Source of the DNA: CAXBGS01 sp963975425
GTDB taxonomy: Bacteria; Planctomycetota; Planctomycetia; Pirellulales; Pirellulaceae
NCBI GenBank assembly: GCA_963975425.1
Contig: CAXBGS010000002.1
Location: 915,610 to 979,609, forward strand
DNA: 64,000 nt
Direction of reading: 5' to 3'
Shown here: piece by piece, positions 51,777 to 60,278 of the stretch
How the letters are laid out: each line of letters opens with the position of its first letter
Position numbering within the stretch: the stretch's first letter is position 1
Program-made: the position numbers and the translations under genes
The notes under the pieces: generated by a model
Told to the model about the DNA's origin: nothing
The model's input: only the letters and a program-made list of their open reading frames with translations
The model's database searches: none

Positions 51777-53591
51777 GTGTTCCTCGGACCGTACCGCACT
51801 ATGTTTCTGGATTCCGCTTCGTTTCTGGATGTCGCCGCGTTCACTGCAGAGCCGGTCGCGGCTTTCATGTTGGAACCGGGACTCATTGTGGCTCAAGCCG
51901 GACGATGGCTGCCGACGTGGTTGACCCCGATCTGGCTGATCTCGCTGGGACTGCTGCTGGGCACGATTGCCACCGCCGTTGTCTTTGGCGTCCTGGGCGT
52001 GCTGTCGTTCATCCCGGGATTAGGCACACTGCCCGATTCGCCGCGTCGCGGTGTGGTTGCATCGTTGATTCTGGGCGGACTGTTTGCGGCACTGTTGTGT
52101 TGGCAATACATCCCCGGCACGGGTGAATACGCCCAGTCGCTGGTCGCGCCGCTGATCGTGATCGGTGTGATCCTAGGCTTCGGTGTGATCTATGGCATGT
52201 GGCACCGGACCCGATCCGAGTGGCCTCAATTGCTCAGCGAAGGTGTTGTCCCTTACATCCTTTCGACGATCGGCGGTTTCGCGCTGATCGGACTCGTCGG
52301 GACGTACTGGGTCGAAGGCCCGATGGAATTCATCGACTCGATCAAGGCCGTCAATCTGGTTGGCGATGGCACGGTGACGGTCGCGGTACCAGTGGCTGGT
52401 TCGCCGGATGTGGAAGCCGACCAAGCGCCATTCCATCCCGCCGGACTGGATTACAACCTCCGTAACTTGTCCGAGCTGACGATCCAAAGCGACCGCACCG
52501 TTCAGTTTGGTGATGCCGCAGACCCGGCCGGTTTCAGTCGCAGCCCGACCCGCATCAACGCGGGCGAAAAAATGGTGTACCGTTACGAAGACCGCGAAAC
52601 GCCGCCGATCCCTGGCAACCCGGAACGGCTTCACATTCAAAACCGAGAACTGGATGCGGCCAACGTCGTCTTTACGTTCAAGTACCTGCCGCCGATCCCG
52701 CAAGTCACCACGGCGGTGGGAATCGGTGCGTGTTTCTTTTTTGTGATGGCTGGACTGGTCGCATTCCGACAAGCGGCGCCGCGTGTTTGGGCGCTGGCAC
52801 TGTCGACAGCCAAGAATGAAATGGCGCAGCCGTTGTATTTGTTGTTGCTCGCGATCGGCTTGTTCGGTGTCTTGCTGTTCGGAATTTATCCGTTCAATAC
52901 GATGGGTGACGACATCCGCATGTTGAAAGACAGCGGCGTGACACTGATCATGGTGCTGGGAATGCTGCAAGCGGTCTGGAGCGCGGGAACATCGGTCAGT
53001 GAAGAAATCGAAGGCCGTACGGCGCTGACCGTCCTGAGCAAGCCGGTTAGCCGCCGCTCGTTCATCCTGGGCAAGTACGCCGGAATCATCTTGGCAGTGC
53101 TTGTTTTGTTCGTCATCATCGCAGCGGTCTTGTTCGTCGTGATCAGCTATAAACCGATCTACGAGGCCCGCGAGAACAGCCGTGGGGCGCCGACTTGGCA
53201 AACCGGATTCGATGAAATCATGTCGACGGTTCCGATCCTCGGGCTGTACTTCATGCAAACCATGGCAATCGCCGGAGTCGCCGTGGCGTTGGCGACACGA
53301 TTACCACTGCTGGCAAATTTCATCACATGTTTCACCATTTACGTGGTCGGCAACCTGACATCGCCGCTAGTCGCATCGGCTCGGGACAATAACGAATTAG
53401 TCGGGTTCGTGGGAAAATTGATCGCCGTCATTGTGCCGAATTTGAACGTCTTTAACGTTCAATCTGCCGTCGACTCGGGAAATCCGATCCCCATGATCTA
53501 CTTGGCTGGCGCTTTCAACTATCTTGGTTGTTTCGTCATTGCGGTTTGGATGCTCGCGATGCTGCTTTTCGAGGATCGGGATCTCGCATAA
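51777..53591 (+). CDS. ABC-2-type transport permease with extracytoplasmic insert
   Basis: The 604-residue protein has about ten membrane segments: four near the N-terminus (about 50-175) and six in the C-terminal half (about 312-595). The latter contains the ABC-2 coupling features: TSVSEEIEGRTALTVLSKPV and RRSFILGKYAGIILAVL. A soluble insert (about 180-310, VNLVGDGTVTVAVPVAGSP) separates the two halves and probably sits outside the membrane. ABC-2 permeases need an ATPase; the next gene, 42 bases downstream on the same strand, is ABC-like but catalytically degenerate. ATG 51801 is an alternative start. Substrate unknown. Confidence 0.82.
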   Translation: MFLGPYRTMFLDSASFLDVAAFTAEPVAAFMLEPGLIVAQAGRWLPTWLTPIWLISLGLLLGTIATAVVFGVLGVLSFIPGLGTLPDSPRRGVVASLILGGLFAALLCWQYIPGTGEYAQSLVAPLIVIGVILGFGVIYGMWHRTRSEWPQLLSEGVVPYILSTIGGFALIGLVGTYWVEGPMEFIDSIKAVNLVGDGTVTVAVPVAGSPDVEADQAPFHPAGLDYNLRNLSELTIQSDRTVQFGDAADPAGFSRSPTRINAGEKMVYRYEDRETPPIPGNPERLHIQNRELDAANVVFTFKYLPPIPQVTTAVGIGACFFFVMAGLVAFRQAAPRVWALALSTAKNEMAQPLYLLLLAIGLFGVLLFGIYPFNTMGDDIRMLKDSGVTLIMVLGMLQAVWSAGTSVSEEIEGRTALTVLSKPVSRRSFILGKYAGIILAVLVLFVIIAAVLFVVISYKPIYEARENSRGAPTWQTGFDEIMSTVPILGLYFMQTMAIAGVAVALATRLPLLANFITCFTIYVVGNLTSPLVASARDNNELVGFVGKLIAVIVPNLNVFNVQSAVDSGNPIPMIYLAGAFNYLGCFVIAVWMLAMLLFEDRDLA

Positions 53592-53633
53592 GAAATCGTC
53601 CCCGTCCGTCACTGAAACGCTGGGCCAAGCAGC

Positions 53634-55448
53634 TTGAAACTACTGACCACGTTATCGGAACCACGGGGCGAACCTGAATCGTCGGGTGACCCGCTTGCCT
53701 ATTTGTGGGCCCTTCTTTCGGGTCTGCTATTGCCGATCCTGATCGTCCTGGCTGGTTTGCTGGCCGCGGTGCTGGATCGAGGCGGGCTGCAGGAAACATC
53801 GATTCGGCTGGGTACCCATTTGTACCTGCCGCTGCCGCAGAGCTTTGTCGGCCAAGACGCATTGGTCCAGCTTTCTGAGTTGGTGGCGATCACATTTGCA
53901 ATCGCCCTGCTGTTCTGCTTCGCCGTCTGGCGACACCGCCGCAGCGCTGATGCGCGCGCCGGGCGCCTCGTCAAAGCCTTACACGGACGACTGCTCGATC
54001 AAAGTATGCGACGCGCTGAAATCGAGGGCGCCGCGGCACAACACGTTCACGCCGAGGCGCTGATCGGCATTCACTTGCCGCGAATCCAATCCGCGCTCTC
54101 GCTCTGGTATCGGTCGATCCCCCGCAGCGTGTTGATCTTTGTCGGTTGCGTCGTTGTTGCCTTGCTGGTCAACGTTTGGCTTGCACTGCTGGCCGTCGTC
54201 AGCGGCGTGTTGGTTTGGCAACTCTATCAGAAACTGCACGATTCTGAACAAACCGAATTGTCGCGATGGGAGGTTCCACGCACACGAAAGCGGATGGCCG
54301 AACTGGTCGGACAAGCGCCGCTGCTTGCACGGCTGCAAGCACAAGGATTGGCCGATCAAGCTTTCGGCAGCGAACTGGAGGCGCTCTATCGGCGCCTTGA
54401 TGCCGAAGAACGCCGCCAGGGACGCACATGGCCAACGCTCTTCTTGGCCTCATCGGTCGCCATCGCAGTCTTACTGCTGGGTCTGGGCGTCAACTTGTTC
54501 GACACCGATAACGGACTCAGCCTGCCGTCAGCACTGACCTTGGGGTTGTCACTGGTCGGTGCGGTGGCCGCTGCGTCACGGTTGTCCATGTTGCGAACAC
54601 AATTGAATGCATCCAGTGATTCCAATGACGCCGTTTACAGTTACTTGCGGCGCGGGGAAGAATCCGTACCCAGCGAGCAACGCGTCGGATTCGCGGGACT
54701 GCGCGAGGGCGTCGAAATACGCGACCTGACGCTGGGCGGCGCCGATGGCAAGCCGATGTTAAGCCATCTCAGTTTGAAACTTGGACGTGGATCGTTCGTG
54801 TCACTGCTGGGCACCGAATCGGTTTCGACGCGTTCACTGACAGAACTGTTGATGGGTTTTGGCCGCGCCGGCGAAGGCGAAGTTCTGATCGACGGAATCG
54901 ACTTAAAGGAGATTCATCCGCAGGCGTTGGCGCGAAACGTGATGTGGATCGATCCCGCCGGCCCGATATGGGATGGCACGATCCTCGAAAACTTGCGCGG
55001 CGGTGTCGAGACGTTCAACAACTCTGATATCGTCGAGGCGCTCGAAGCCGTTGATACCTACGAACGTCTTCAACGACTGCCTGAAGGTCTCAATACCTTT
55101 GTTTCCGCTGGCGACACATCGCTTGGGGTCGAAACGACCTACGCAATCGGGATTGCCCGAGCTTTGCTGCACAAGCCACCCATCGTGCTGGCCAAGGAAC
55201 CGCCACCGCCGGCGGAACACATTGCCGAAGACCCTTGTTTAAAAGCCCTGCGGCACTTGGTCGAGGCGGGGACATTGGTCGTCATCCTGCCCAAGCGACT
55301 GCAAACACTACGCACGTCCGACCGTGTCGTCCTGTTTAACGGTGACCGTTTGGTCGGCGAAGGTCGACACGCGGAATTATTGGCTAGCAGCGATCTGTAT
55401 CGGCACTTGAACTATTTGCTGTTCAACCCATACCGACATCAGCAGTAA
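53634..55448 (+). CDS. ABC-exporter-like protein with degenerate, probably inactive ATPase domain
   Basis: The 604-residue protein starts at TTG 53634, 42 bases after the permease stop. It has exporter layout: membrane segments at about 24-48, 84-99, 163-200 and 268-320, then a nucleotide-binding domain (355-595) recognisable from EGEVLIDGIDLKEIHPQALA, WDGTILENLRGG and ADRVV-like SDRVVLFNGDRLVGEGRHAELL. The catalytic motifs are gone: Walker A reads GTESVSTRS (393-401, Thr399 for Lys), signature LGVET for LSGGQ (497-501), Walker B VLAKEP with Lys521 for Asp, and the H-loop His is Lys554. The frame is intact, so this is not decay by frameshift. It may be a regulatory partner of the upstream permease or of an unlinked exporter. 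Confidence 0.8.
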   Translation: MKLLTTLSEPRGEPESSGDPLAYLWALLSGLLLPILIVLAGLLAAVLDRGGLQETSIRLGTHLYLPLPQSFVGQDALVQLSELVAITFAIALLFCFAVWRHRRSADARAGRLVKALHGRLLDQSMRRAEIEGAAAQHVHAEALIGIHLPRIQSALSLWYRSIPRSVLIFVGCVVVALLVNVWLALLAVVSGVLVWQLYQKLHDSEQTELSRWEVPRTRKRMAELVGQAPLLARLQAQGLADQAFGSELEALYRRLDAEERRQGRTWPTLFLASSVAIAVLLLGLGVNLFDTDNGLSLPSALTLGLSLVGAVAAASRLSMLRTQLNASSDSNDAVYSYLRRGEESVPSEQRVGFAGLREGVEIRDLTLGGADGKPMLSHLSLKLGRGSFVSLLGTESVSTRSLTELLMGFGRAGEGEVLIDGIDLKEIHPQALARNVMWIDPAGPIWDGTILENLRGGVETFNNSDIVEALEAVDTYERLQRLPEGLNTFVSAGDTSLGVETTYAIGIARALLHKPPIVLAKEPPPPAEHIAEDPCLKALRHLVEAGTLVVILPKRLQTLRTSDRVVLFNGDRLVGEGRHAELLASSDLYRHLNYLLFNPYRHQQ

Positions 55449-56083
55449 CACGTTTGGGTAACGCGTTGGACTTCCAGAGAAGTCGCTGGTGCGAAATCCT
55501 GAGACACACTCGCTGGCGCTCGCGCACCGGCAAACGTTCTATGATTGAGAACCGATGTCATTGTCGAAGTAAAGTACGCCTTTCAACGGCGGTAGTGCTC
55601 GAGAGCCTGAAAGCACGGATTCGCGAGTGAAATCGAATCCCGGAAGAGCGTGTCGTGGACTGGCGTACGTTGGCGAGAACATCCTGCGCCGCGGGCCGTG
55701 AGGCACCGGGCAACTTCTCCAGCGCATTTCACGTCCGGAATACCATGCCCGGCCGCTCACGCGTCACGGCTCACGTACCAATCCCTGAGCCGCGGGCCGT
55801 AAGGCACCGGGCGACTCTTCGCGCGCATCCCACGCCCGGATTACCATGCCCGGCCGCTCACGCGTTGCGGCTCACCTGTTTCCTGTCACCTTTTCCCTTA
55901 CACCTCTCATAACCCTCAAGGTCACACCTGGCGTGTTGCGTTTCCTCAACAATCTATGATGCGAAAATGCATCATCGTCGTGACCTGCGTGGTAGGGTTC
56001 CTCGGACAAACTCTGTCCAAACCGAAACCCTTCCCGTCCTTGCCGGACCGTCCGGCTGAGGTCGGTCAGCCACGATCGTATCG
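55449..56083. other. gap before the DUF11 gene
   Basis: Apart from two repeat units at 55685-55876 it holds no recognised feature. Small open frames across it are repeat translations or frame extensions. Confidence 0.55.
55685..55876. repeat. two units of the dispersed GC-rich repeat family
   Basis: Unit 1 (about 55685-55775) and unit 2 (55787-55876) each run from GCCGCGGGCCGT(G/A)AGGCACC to CGGCCGCTCACGCGT(C/T) plus GGCTCAC. Orientation is opposite to the array at 21053 and the same as that at 63474. Confidence 0.88.
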
Positions 56084-58924
56084 ATGAACCGCACTGCTTC
56101 CGCAACACCACGCTCGCTGAACCTGCCCATTGGGCGGTTGCTGTTGATTGCGCTGGCGTTGTGCGCTGCGGTCATCAGTGGGTGCAGCAATTTGCGGCTT
56201 CCTGCGATCGACCCAACCGGTTCAAGAATCTTTGCGCCACTTCCCACGACCACGACTCTTGCTCTGCCGGGTTCGGCGGGCGAACGTTGCGGGTGTTTCG
56301 GATGCTTCAGCGGCATTGGGCGTTGTTTACAAAACATCAAGTCGGGCAGCCCCGGCTTTCGCATGCCACAACCCGCGTTCCCTGAACCCGCCACCCCACC
56401 GGCCTGCCCGACGCCCGCGCCGATCGGTTCAGGTGCAAGCTCGGGTGCGATCAATGAACCGTGCGTCCCCAGCCAATCTTGCAACGGCGCATGCCAGAAC
56501 GGTCCGCCGGCGGTACTGTATGACGACGAATGCTTGAGTACGAATCATCACAAGCTGCCCAAACGTGGCGAGCGTGGTTGCATCCTGTTGTCACCACAAA
56601 AAATCGTTGCACCGGTCGGCGGTGAAGTGGTGCTGTTATCCGGAATATGCGGAACAGACGGCTATCTGCAAGTCGGCCAACCTTTGGAATGGATGTTAAC
56701 GCCCGACAGCGTTGGAACGTTCATCCAAGTCGGTGACGACGATCCCGGCGTGATGCATCGGCTGGCAAAAATAAAAAAAGCAAAAAAGCACGATCCGTCA
56801 TACGCCCTCGGCGTGACCAGCACCAAGAAATCGCTGATCACGCGTGGAAATCTCGACCCGCGCGACGATGTCAGTCTCGAAAAGGGTCAGACCTGGATCA
56901 CACTTAGCAGTCCCAGCGAGGGGACCAGTCGTGTGACCGTCCTGGCACCCGAGAGTGATTGTTGGGACAACCGCAAAGCAACCGCGACGATTTACTGGAT
57001 TGATGCACGATGGCAATTCCCGTCGTCGCAAATCGTGCCCGCGGGCACCCCTGTCAGTCTGAACACGCGAGTGACGCGTGCCGAAGGATCGTTACCGGCC
57101 ATTGGCTGGAAAGTTCGCTACGAAATCATGGATCCAAGCCTGGCAAGTTTTGCCGGAACGAATGGTTCATCGGTCGTCGAAGTCAACGTCGATGATGGCG
57201 GCAATGCGCAGGCCGAACTGCTGCCCGTTCCCGGCACCAGCGGTATCACGCCGATTGGCATCCAAGTCATTCGCCCGGGCGGAGTGTCCGATGACATTCC
57301 TACGATGACGATCGGACGTGGACAAACCTTTGTCACTTGGAGCTCGCCGCAGCTGGCGATCCGCGCCGGCGCACCTGCAGTTGCCAGTTTCAATGTTCCT
57401 GTTCAAGTCGTGGCCAACGTTTCCAACCCGGGCGACCAACCCGCAGAGAACGTTCGCGTCACCGTCAACATCCCCGCCGGCGCCAAGGCAACCAGCAGCG
57501 ATGCATTCGCGCAAGTCTTGCCCAACGCGATCGTTTGGGAAATCGGGACGATTCCACCTCGCACCGAACTGGATGTGTTCATGGATGTGACGCTGCAACA
57601 ATCCGTAAACCTAGGGTTTGAAGCTCGCGGTGAAGGGCTGTTGGCCAACGACAATGTCCGAATCGATGTTTTTCAGCCGTCGATCTCCCTGAGTGTTGTT
57701 CCCGAAAAGGATCGATACGAAGCCGGACAACCGGCCACATTTAACATCGACGTCAAAAATACGGGATCACAACCGTTACAGAACCTGCACCTATTCGCGC
57801 GGGGCGACGGCAAAATGGTTCACGAAGTTCGCGGCACCGAAGAAGTCGACAAACCGAAAGAGGACGGTCCTCTGCAACCAGGCGATACATGGCTGGTGGC
57901 CGTAACTTTTGTACCGACAGAATCGGGACGTCGCTGTATCGACGTACGAGCAACCGCCGATGGCGGACAACAAGCAACGTCGCAAAGTTGTGTCACGGTG
58001 ATCAACCCGGTCCCACCAACCCCTGCGTTAACTGCAACTCTGGAAGGCCGGCAACGCTATGCCACCGGTGATACCGCACTGTTCCGATCACGCATCGCCA
58101 ACACCGGCGAAGTGCCGCTGCGAGACGTTCGCGTCACAATGTCATACGACCCTCAGCTTGATCTGACGGGTGCGACCGAACGCGGGCTGCGCGACGCACG
58201 TTCGGGACAATACTTGGTCGAATGGTTGATCCCCAGCCTGCCACCGGGTTCGTCCGAGATGCTGGAGGCCCAATTCAGCGTCCTGCGAACAAATCCGCGC
58301 AGCACGATTGTCCTGACGTCACGTGCAGCCGAAGGTGCTACCGCCGACGAGACCTTTACGTTTGAGATCGTGCAAGGTGCCCCTCCAAGCCCACTCTCAC
58401 CGAGTGATCGAGACGCGGCTCCATCGTTACCACCGGCATTACCGCCGCCTTCGATCCCAAGTGGCCCGGCACCGATCCCGGCGGCGCCCGAATTGGGCGG
58501 CACCGCTCCGGTCGCGCCGCCACTTGCGACCACTCCCACACGCAGCGGCAAGATTCAATATCGATTGGATGTGATGGACAATCCGGTTCGCGTCGGCGAA
58601 CCGATTCGATATCGCTTGCGTGTTGTGAACGATTCCGATCGACCCGATGGCTGGGTCGGCATCCGATTCGTGTTGCCCGACGGTGTCAGCATTTCTCGAG
58701 CAGTTCAGCGTGAAAGTCCACAAGCGGGTGAGTTCACGATGAAGAACGGCATGGCGTACTTGGCCGATATCCGCACGATGCGTCCGGGTGAAGAAGTCAA
58801 TTACGAACTGGTTTTGGTAAGTAATCAGGCACAAACGTTCCCATTGAACGTGGAAATTGTTAGCCAGAATAATCCGGACCCCATGATCAATCCGAATCCG
58901 GAAATCGTCACGGTTATCCCTTAG
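56084..58924 (+). CDS. large DUF11-type repeat lipoprotein
   Basis: The 946-residue protein has a lipobox ISGC (31-34) after a hydrophobic segment (LLLIALALCAAV), so it is probably lipid-anchored. A Cys/Pro-rich region follows (65-150, CGCFGCFSGIGRC). Several immunoglobulin-like beta domains of the DUF11/CARDB kind come next: VNPG-like VANVSNPGDQPAENVRV (about 445), NTGSQPLQNLHLFARGDG (about 565), IANTGEVPLRDVRVTMSYDP (about 670) and VVNDSDRPDGWVGIRF (about 850), separated by a Pro-rich linker (780-830). Such planctomycete conserved-repeat proteins are surface structures; partner unknown. Confidence 0.82.
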   Translation: MNRTASATPRSLNLPIGRLLLIALALCAAVISGCSNLRLPAIDPTGSRIFAPLPTTTTLALPGSAGERCGCFGCFSGIGRCLQNIKSGSPGFRMPQPAFPEPATPPACPTPAPIGSGASSGAINEPCVPSQSCNGACQNGPPAVLYDDECLSTNHHKLPKRGERGCILLSPQKIVAPVGGEVVLLSGICGTDGYLQVGQPLEWMLTPDSVGTFIQVGDDDPGVMHRLAKIKKAKKHDPSYALGVTSTKKSLITRGNLDPRDDVSLEKGQTWITLSSPSEGTSRVTVLAPESDCWDNRKATATIYWIDARWQFPSSQIVPAGTPVSLNTRVTRAEGSLPAIGWKVRYEIMDPSLASFAGTNGSSVVEVNVDDGGNAQAELLPVPGTSGITPIGIQVIRPGGVSDDIPTMTIGRGQTFVTWSSPQLAIRAGAPAVASFNVPVQVVANVSNPGDQPAENVRVTVNIPAGAKATSSDAFAQVLPNAIVWEIGTIPPRTELDVFMDVTLQQSVNLGFEARGEGLLANDNVRIDVFQPSISLSVVPEKDRYEAGQPATFNIDVKNTGSQPLQNLHLFARGDGKMVHEVRGTEEVDKPKEDGPLQPGDTWLVAVTFVPTESGRRCIDVRATADGGQQATSQSCVTVINPVPPTPALTATLEGRQRYATGDTALFRSRIANTGEVPLRDVRVTMSYDPQLDLTGATERGLRDARSGQYLVEWLIPSLPPGSSEMLEAQFSVLRTNPRSTIVLTSRAAEGATADETFTFEIVQGAPPSPLSPSDRDAAPSLPPALPPPSIPSGPAPIPAAPELGGTAPVAPPLATTPTRSGKIQYRLDVMDNPVRVGEPIRYRLRVVNDSDRPDGWVGIRFVLPDGVSISRAVQRESPQAGEFTMKNGMAYLADIRTMRPGEEVNYELVLVSNQAQTFPLNVEIVSQNNPDPMINPNPEIVTVIP

Positions 58925-59781
58925 CCGACTGCCGCATTCGCTGACGTCGCCATGCTGTATTGCCTGAAGCGACGACCTTACCGGGCGAAGACATGCCTTC
59001 ATCGCTTGCGTCGGCACGGTACCGCGAACACCAGGCTCGGCGTCCATACCGCAGACAGTTTTGGCAAGCTTCTTATGCGCTTCTTCACGGTACATGAATC
59101 GTCGCAATCCGTCTCACGTGATTCACGTGAAAGGCATCCAGTCGGTTGATCGCGGACTTTATCGATCAGCGCACAACGTACGCAACAAGCACATACTTAG
59201 CGGTGTGCGGTGCAAACCTGCATACTTCTTGATGGAACCGATGATACGTTGTGCGGTTATTCCGTGTGTCCGGCTATCGACTGTTGTTGCGATTTCCCCT
59301 TTGCATCACTCAAGACTACTCAGGACGGAACATGCAGTATGTATCCATTGAGCGTGTCATTCCCTGTGCGCCGACCCATGACGGTTTCTTACTCCCCTGA
59401 CGCCATGACGACGATAACGTTACTAGACCGAGATGGCACCAATCTCTGCGAGCAGCCAACCCTACCCTCCCCGTTGGTCAGGTTCGATAAAGTTGATGGC
59501 GCCGACGTACCCCAGTCCTGAAAAAAGAAACCGCAGCGGCACTCCCTCCGCAGCGCATCTTTGGGATACGTCGGCGCATCACTTTGTCGAACGAACACCG
59601 ACAATCCCAGGGTTGCCGCGACACGATCACGATTCCGTTTGCGACCGACTCAGCGCTCTCCCATGCTGCGATCGGCGTGACGACTCGTGGTGGTTTCGAC
59701 GCGACCAAGCTCCACGCAGCGGCGGCGCACTCTCGGCTCTCTCCCACCCGTTCCCATGCGCCAACCCCTCCCGGAGGCACC
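58925..59781. other. 857-base gap; candidate structured element at 59435-59503
   Basis: No gene is convincing; a 47-codon frame at 59378-59521 (MTVSYSPDAMTTITLL) could be a small peptide but has no Shine-Dalgarno. At 59435-59503 GGCACC pairs with GGCGCC (one G-U) and, inside, CCAAC (59456-59460) pairs with GTTGG (59473-59477), giving a rod-like fold on either strand. I cannot name it as any known RNA. Confidence 0.35.
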
Positions 59782-60150
59782 ATGGCCAAAAAAGATACGT
59801 TCCGTGTCGTTGCACGCGGTAGCGATGGATCTCTGTTGATCACCGACTACCCGACGTGCGAGCCATTACTGAAATCTCACCTTCAAGTCGGCACTGACGA
59901 CTGCAGCACTGATTTGGCGCTGCGCGGCATGCCTGTTTTTCGAGGCTTGATCGGCCCGATGCCTGAAGGCAAAAATATTGTTCGCTACGAAACTCCTGAA
60001 GTCTTCGAAATGATGACCAAGGAATGGGGCAGCGCGAAACCGCGTCGCCGTCGTCGCCGATCCTCCGCCGCCGTGGCCGAAGAGAAAGCGAGATTGGCAG
60101 CCGAGTCCGAAGCCCTCAAGCAAGCGGAATCCGAATCCGTGCTGACCTGA
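59782..60150 (+). CDS. small protein with Arg-rich segment, function unknown
   Basis: The 122-residue product starts at ATG 59782, 6 bases after GGAGG. The N-terminal half (TFRVVARGSDGSLLITDYPT, LALRGMPVFRGLIGPMPEG) looks like a compact beta domain. A polyarginine run (KPRRRRRRSSAAVAEEK, about 92-108) and an Ala/Glu-rich helix finish it, suggestive of nucleic-acid or acidic-partner binding. No signal peptide. The frame is open upstream to 59584, but the Shine-Dalgarno favours 59782. Next, 128 bases on, is the DUF481 gene. Confidence 0.65.
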   Translation: MAKKDTFRVVARGSDGSLLITDYPTCEPLLKSHLQVGTDDCSTDLALRGMPVFRGLIGPMPEGKNIVRYETPEVFEMMTKEWGSAKPRRRRRRSSAAVAEEKARLAAESEALKQAESESVLT

Positions 60151-60278
60151 CCGGTTTCGGCCAGCGCCCTCATGTCAGTTTCCAGGTGACAACTTCGATC
60201 AAGTTTTGCTAAATACCCATGGATCAACGCTTCCCAATTTGGGAAGCCGGTTCATTGTGGTTCGCTAGCAAAACGGTC

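Noticed and set aside
52173..53258. Minus-strand open frame of 361 codons inside the permease gene
   Set aside because: The product is Arg/Asp/His/Gln-rich, typical of the complement of membrane-protein codons, and lacks domains.
59425..59530. TPP riboswitch or circularly permuted SRP RNA
   Set aside because: Only fragments of either consensus are present (GAACCTGA; AGCAGCC and GGTCAGG in swapped order). No CTGAGA box, no thiamin gene downstream and no GGAA tetraloop. Kept only as an unnamed structured candidate.
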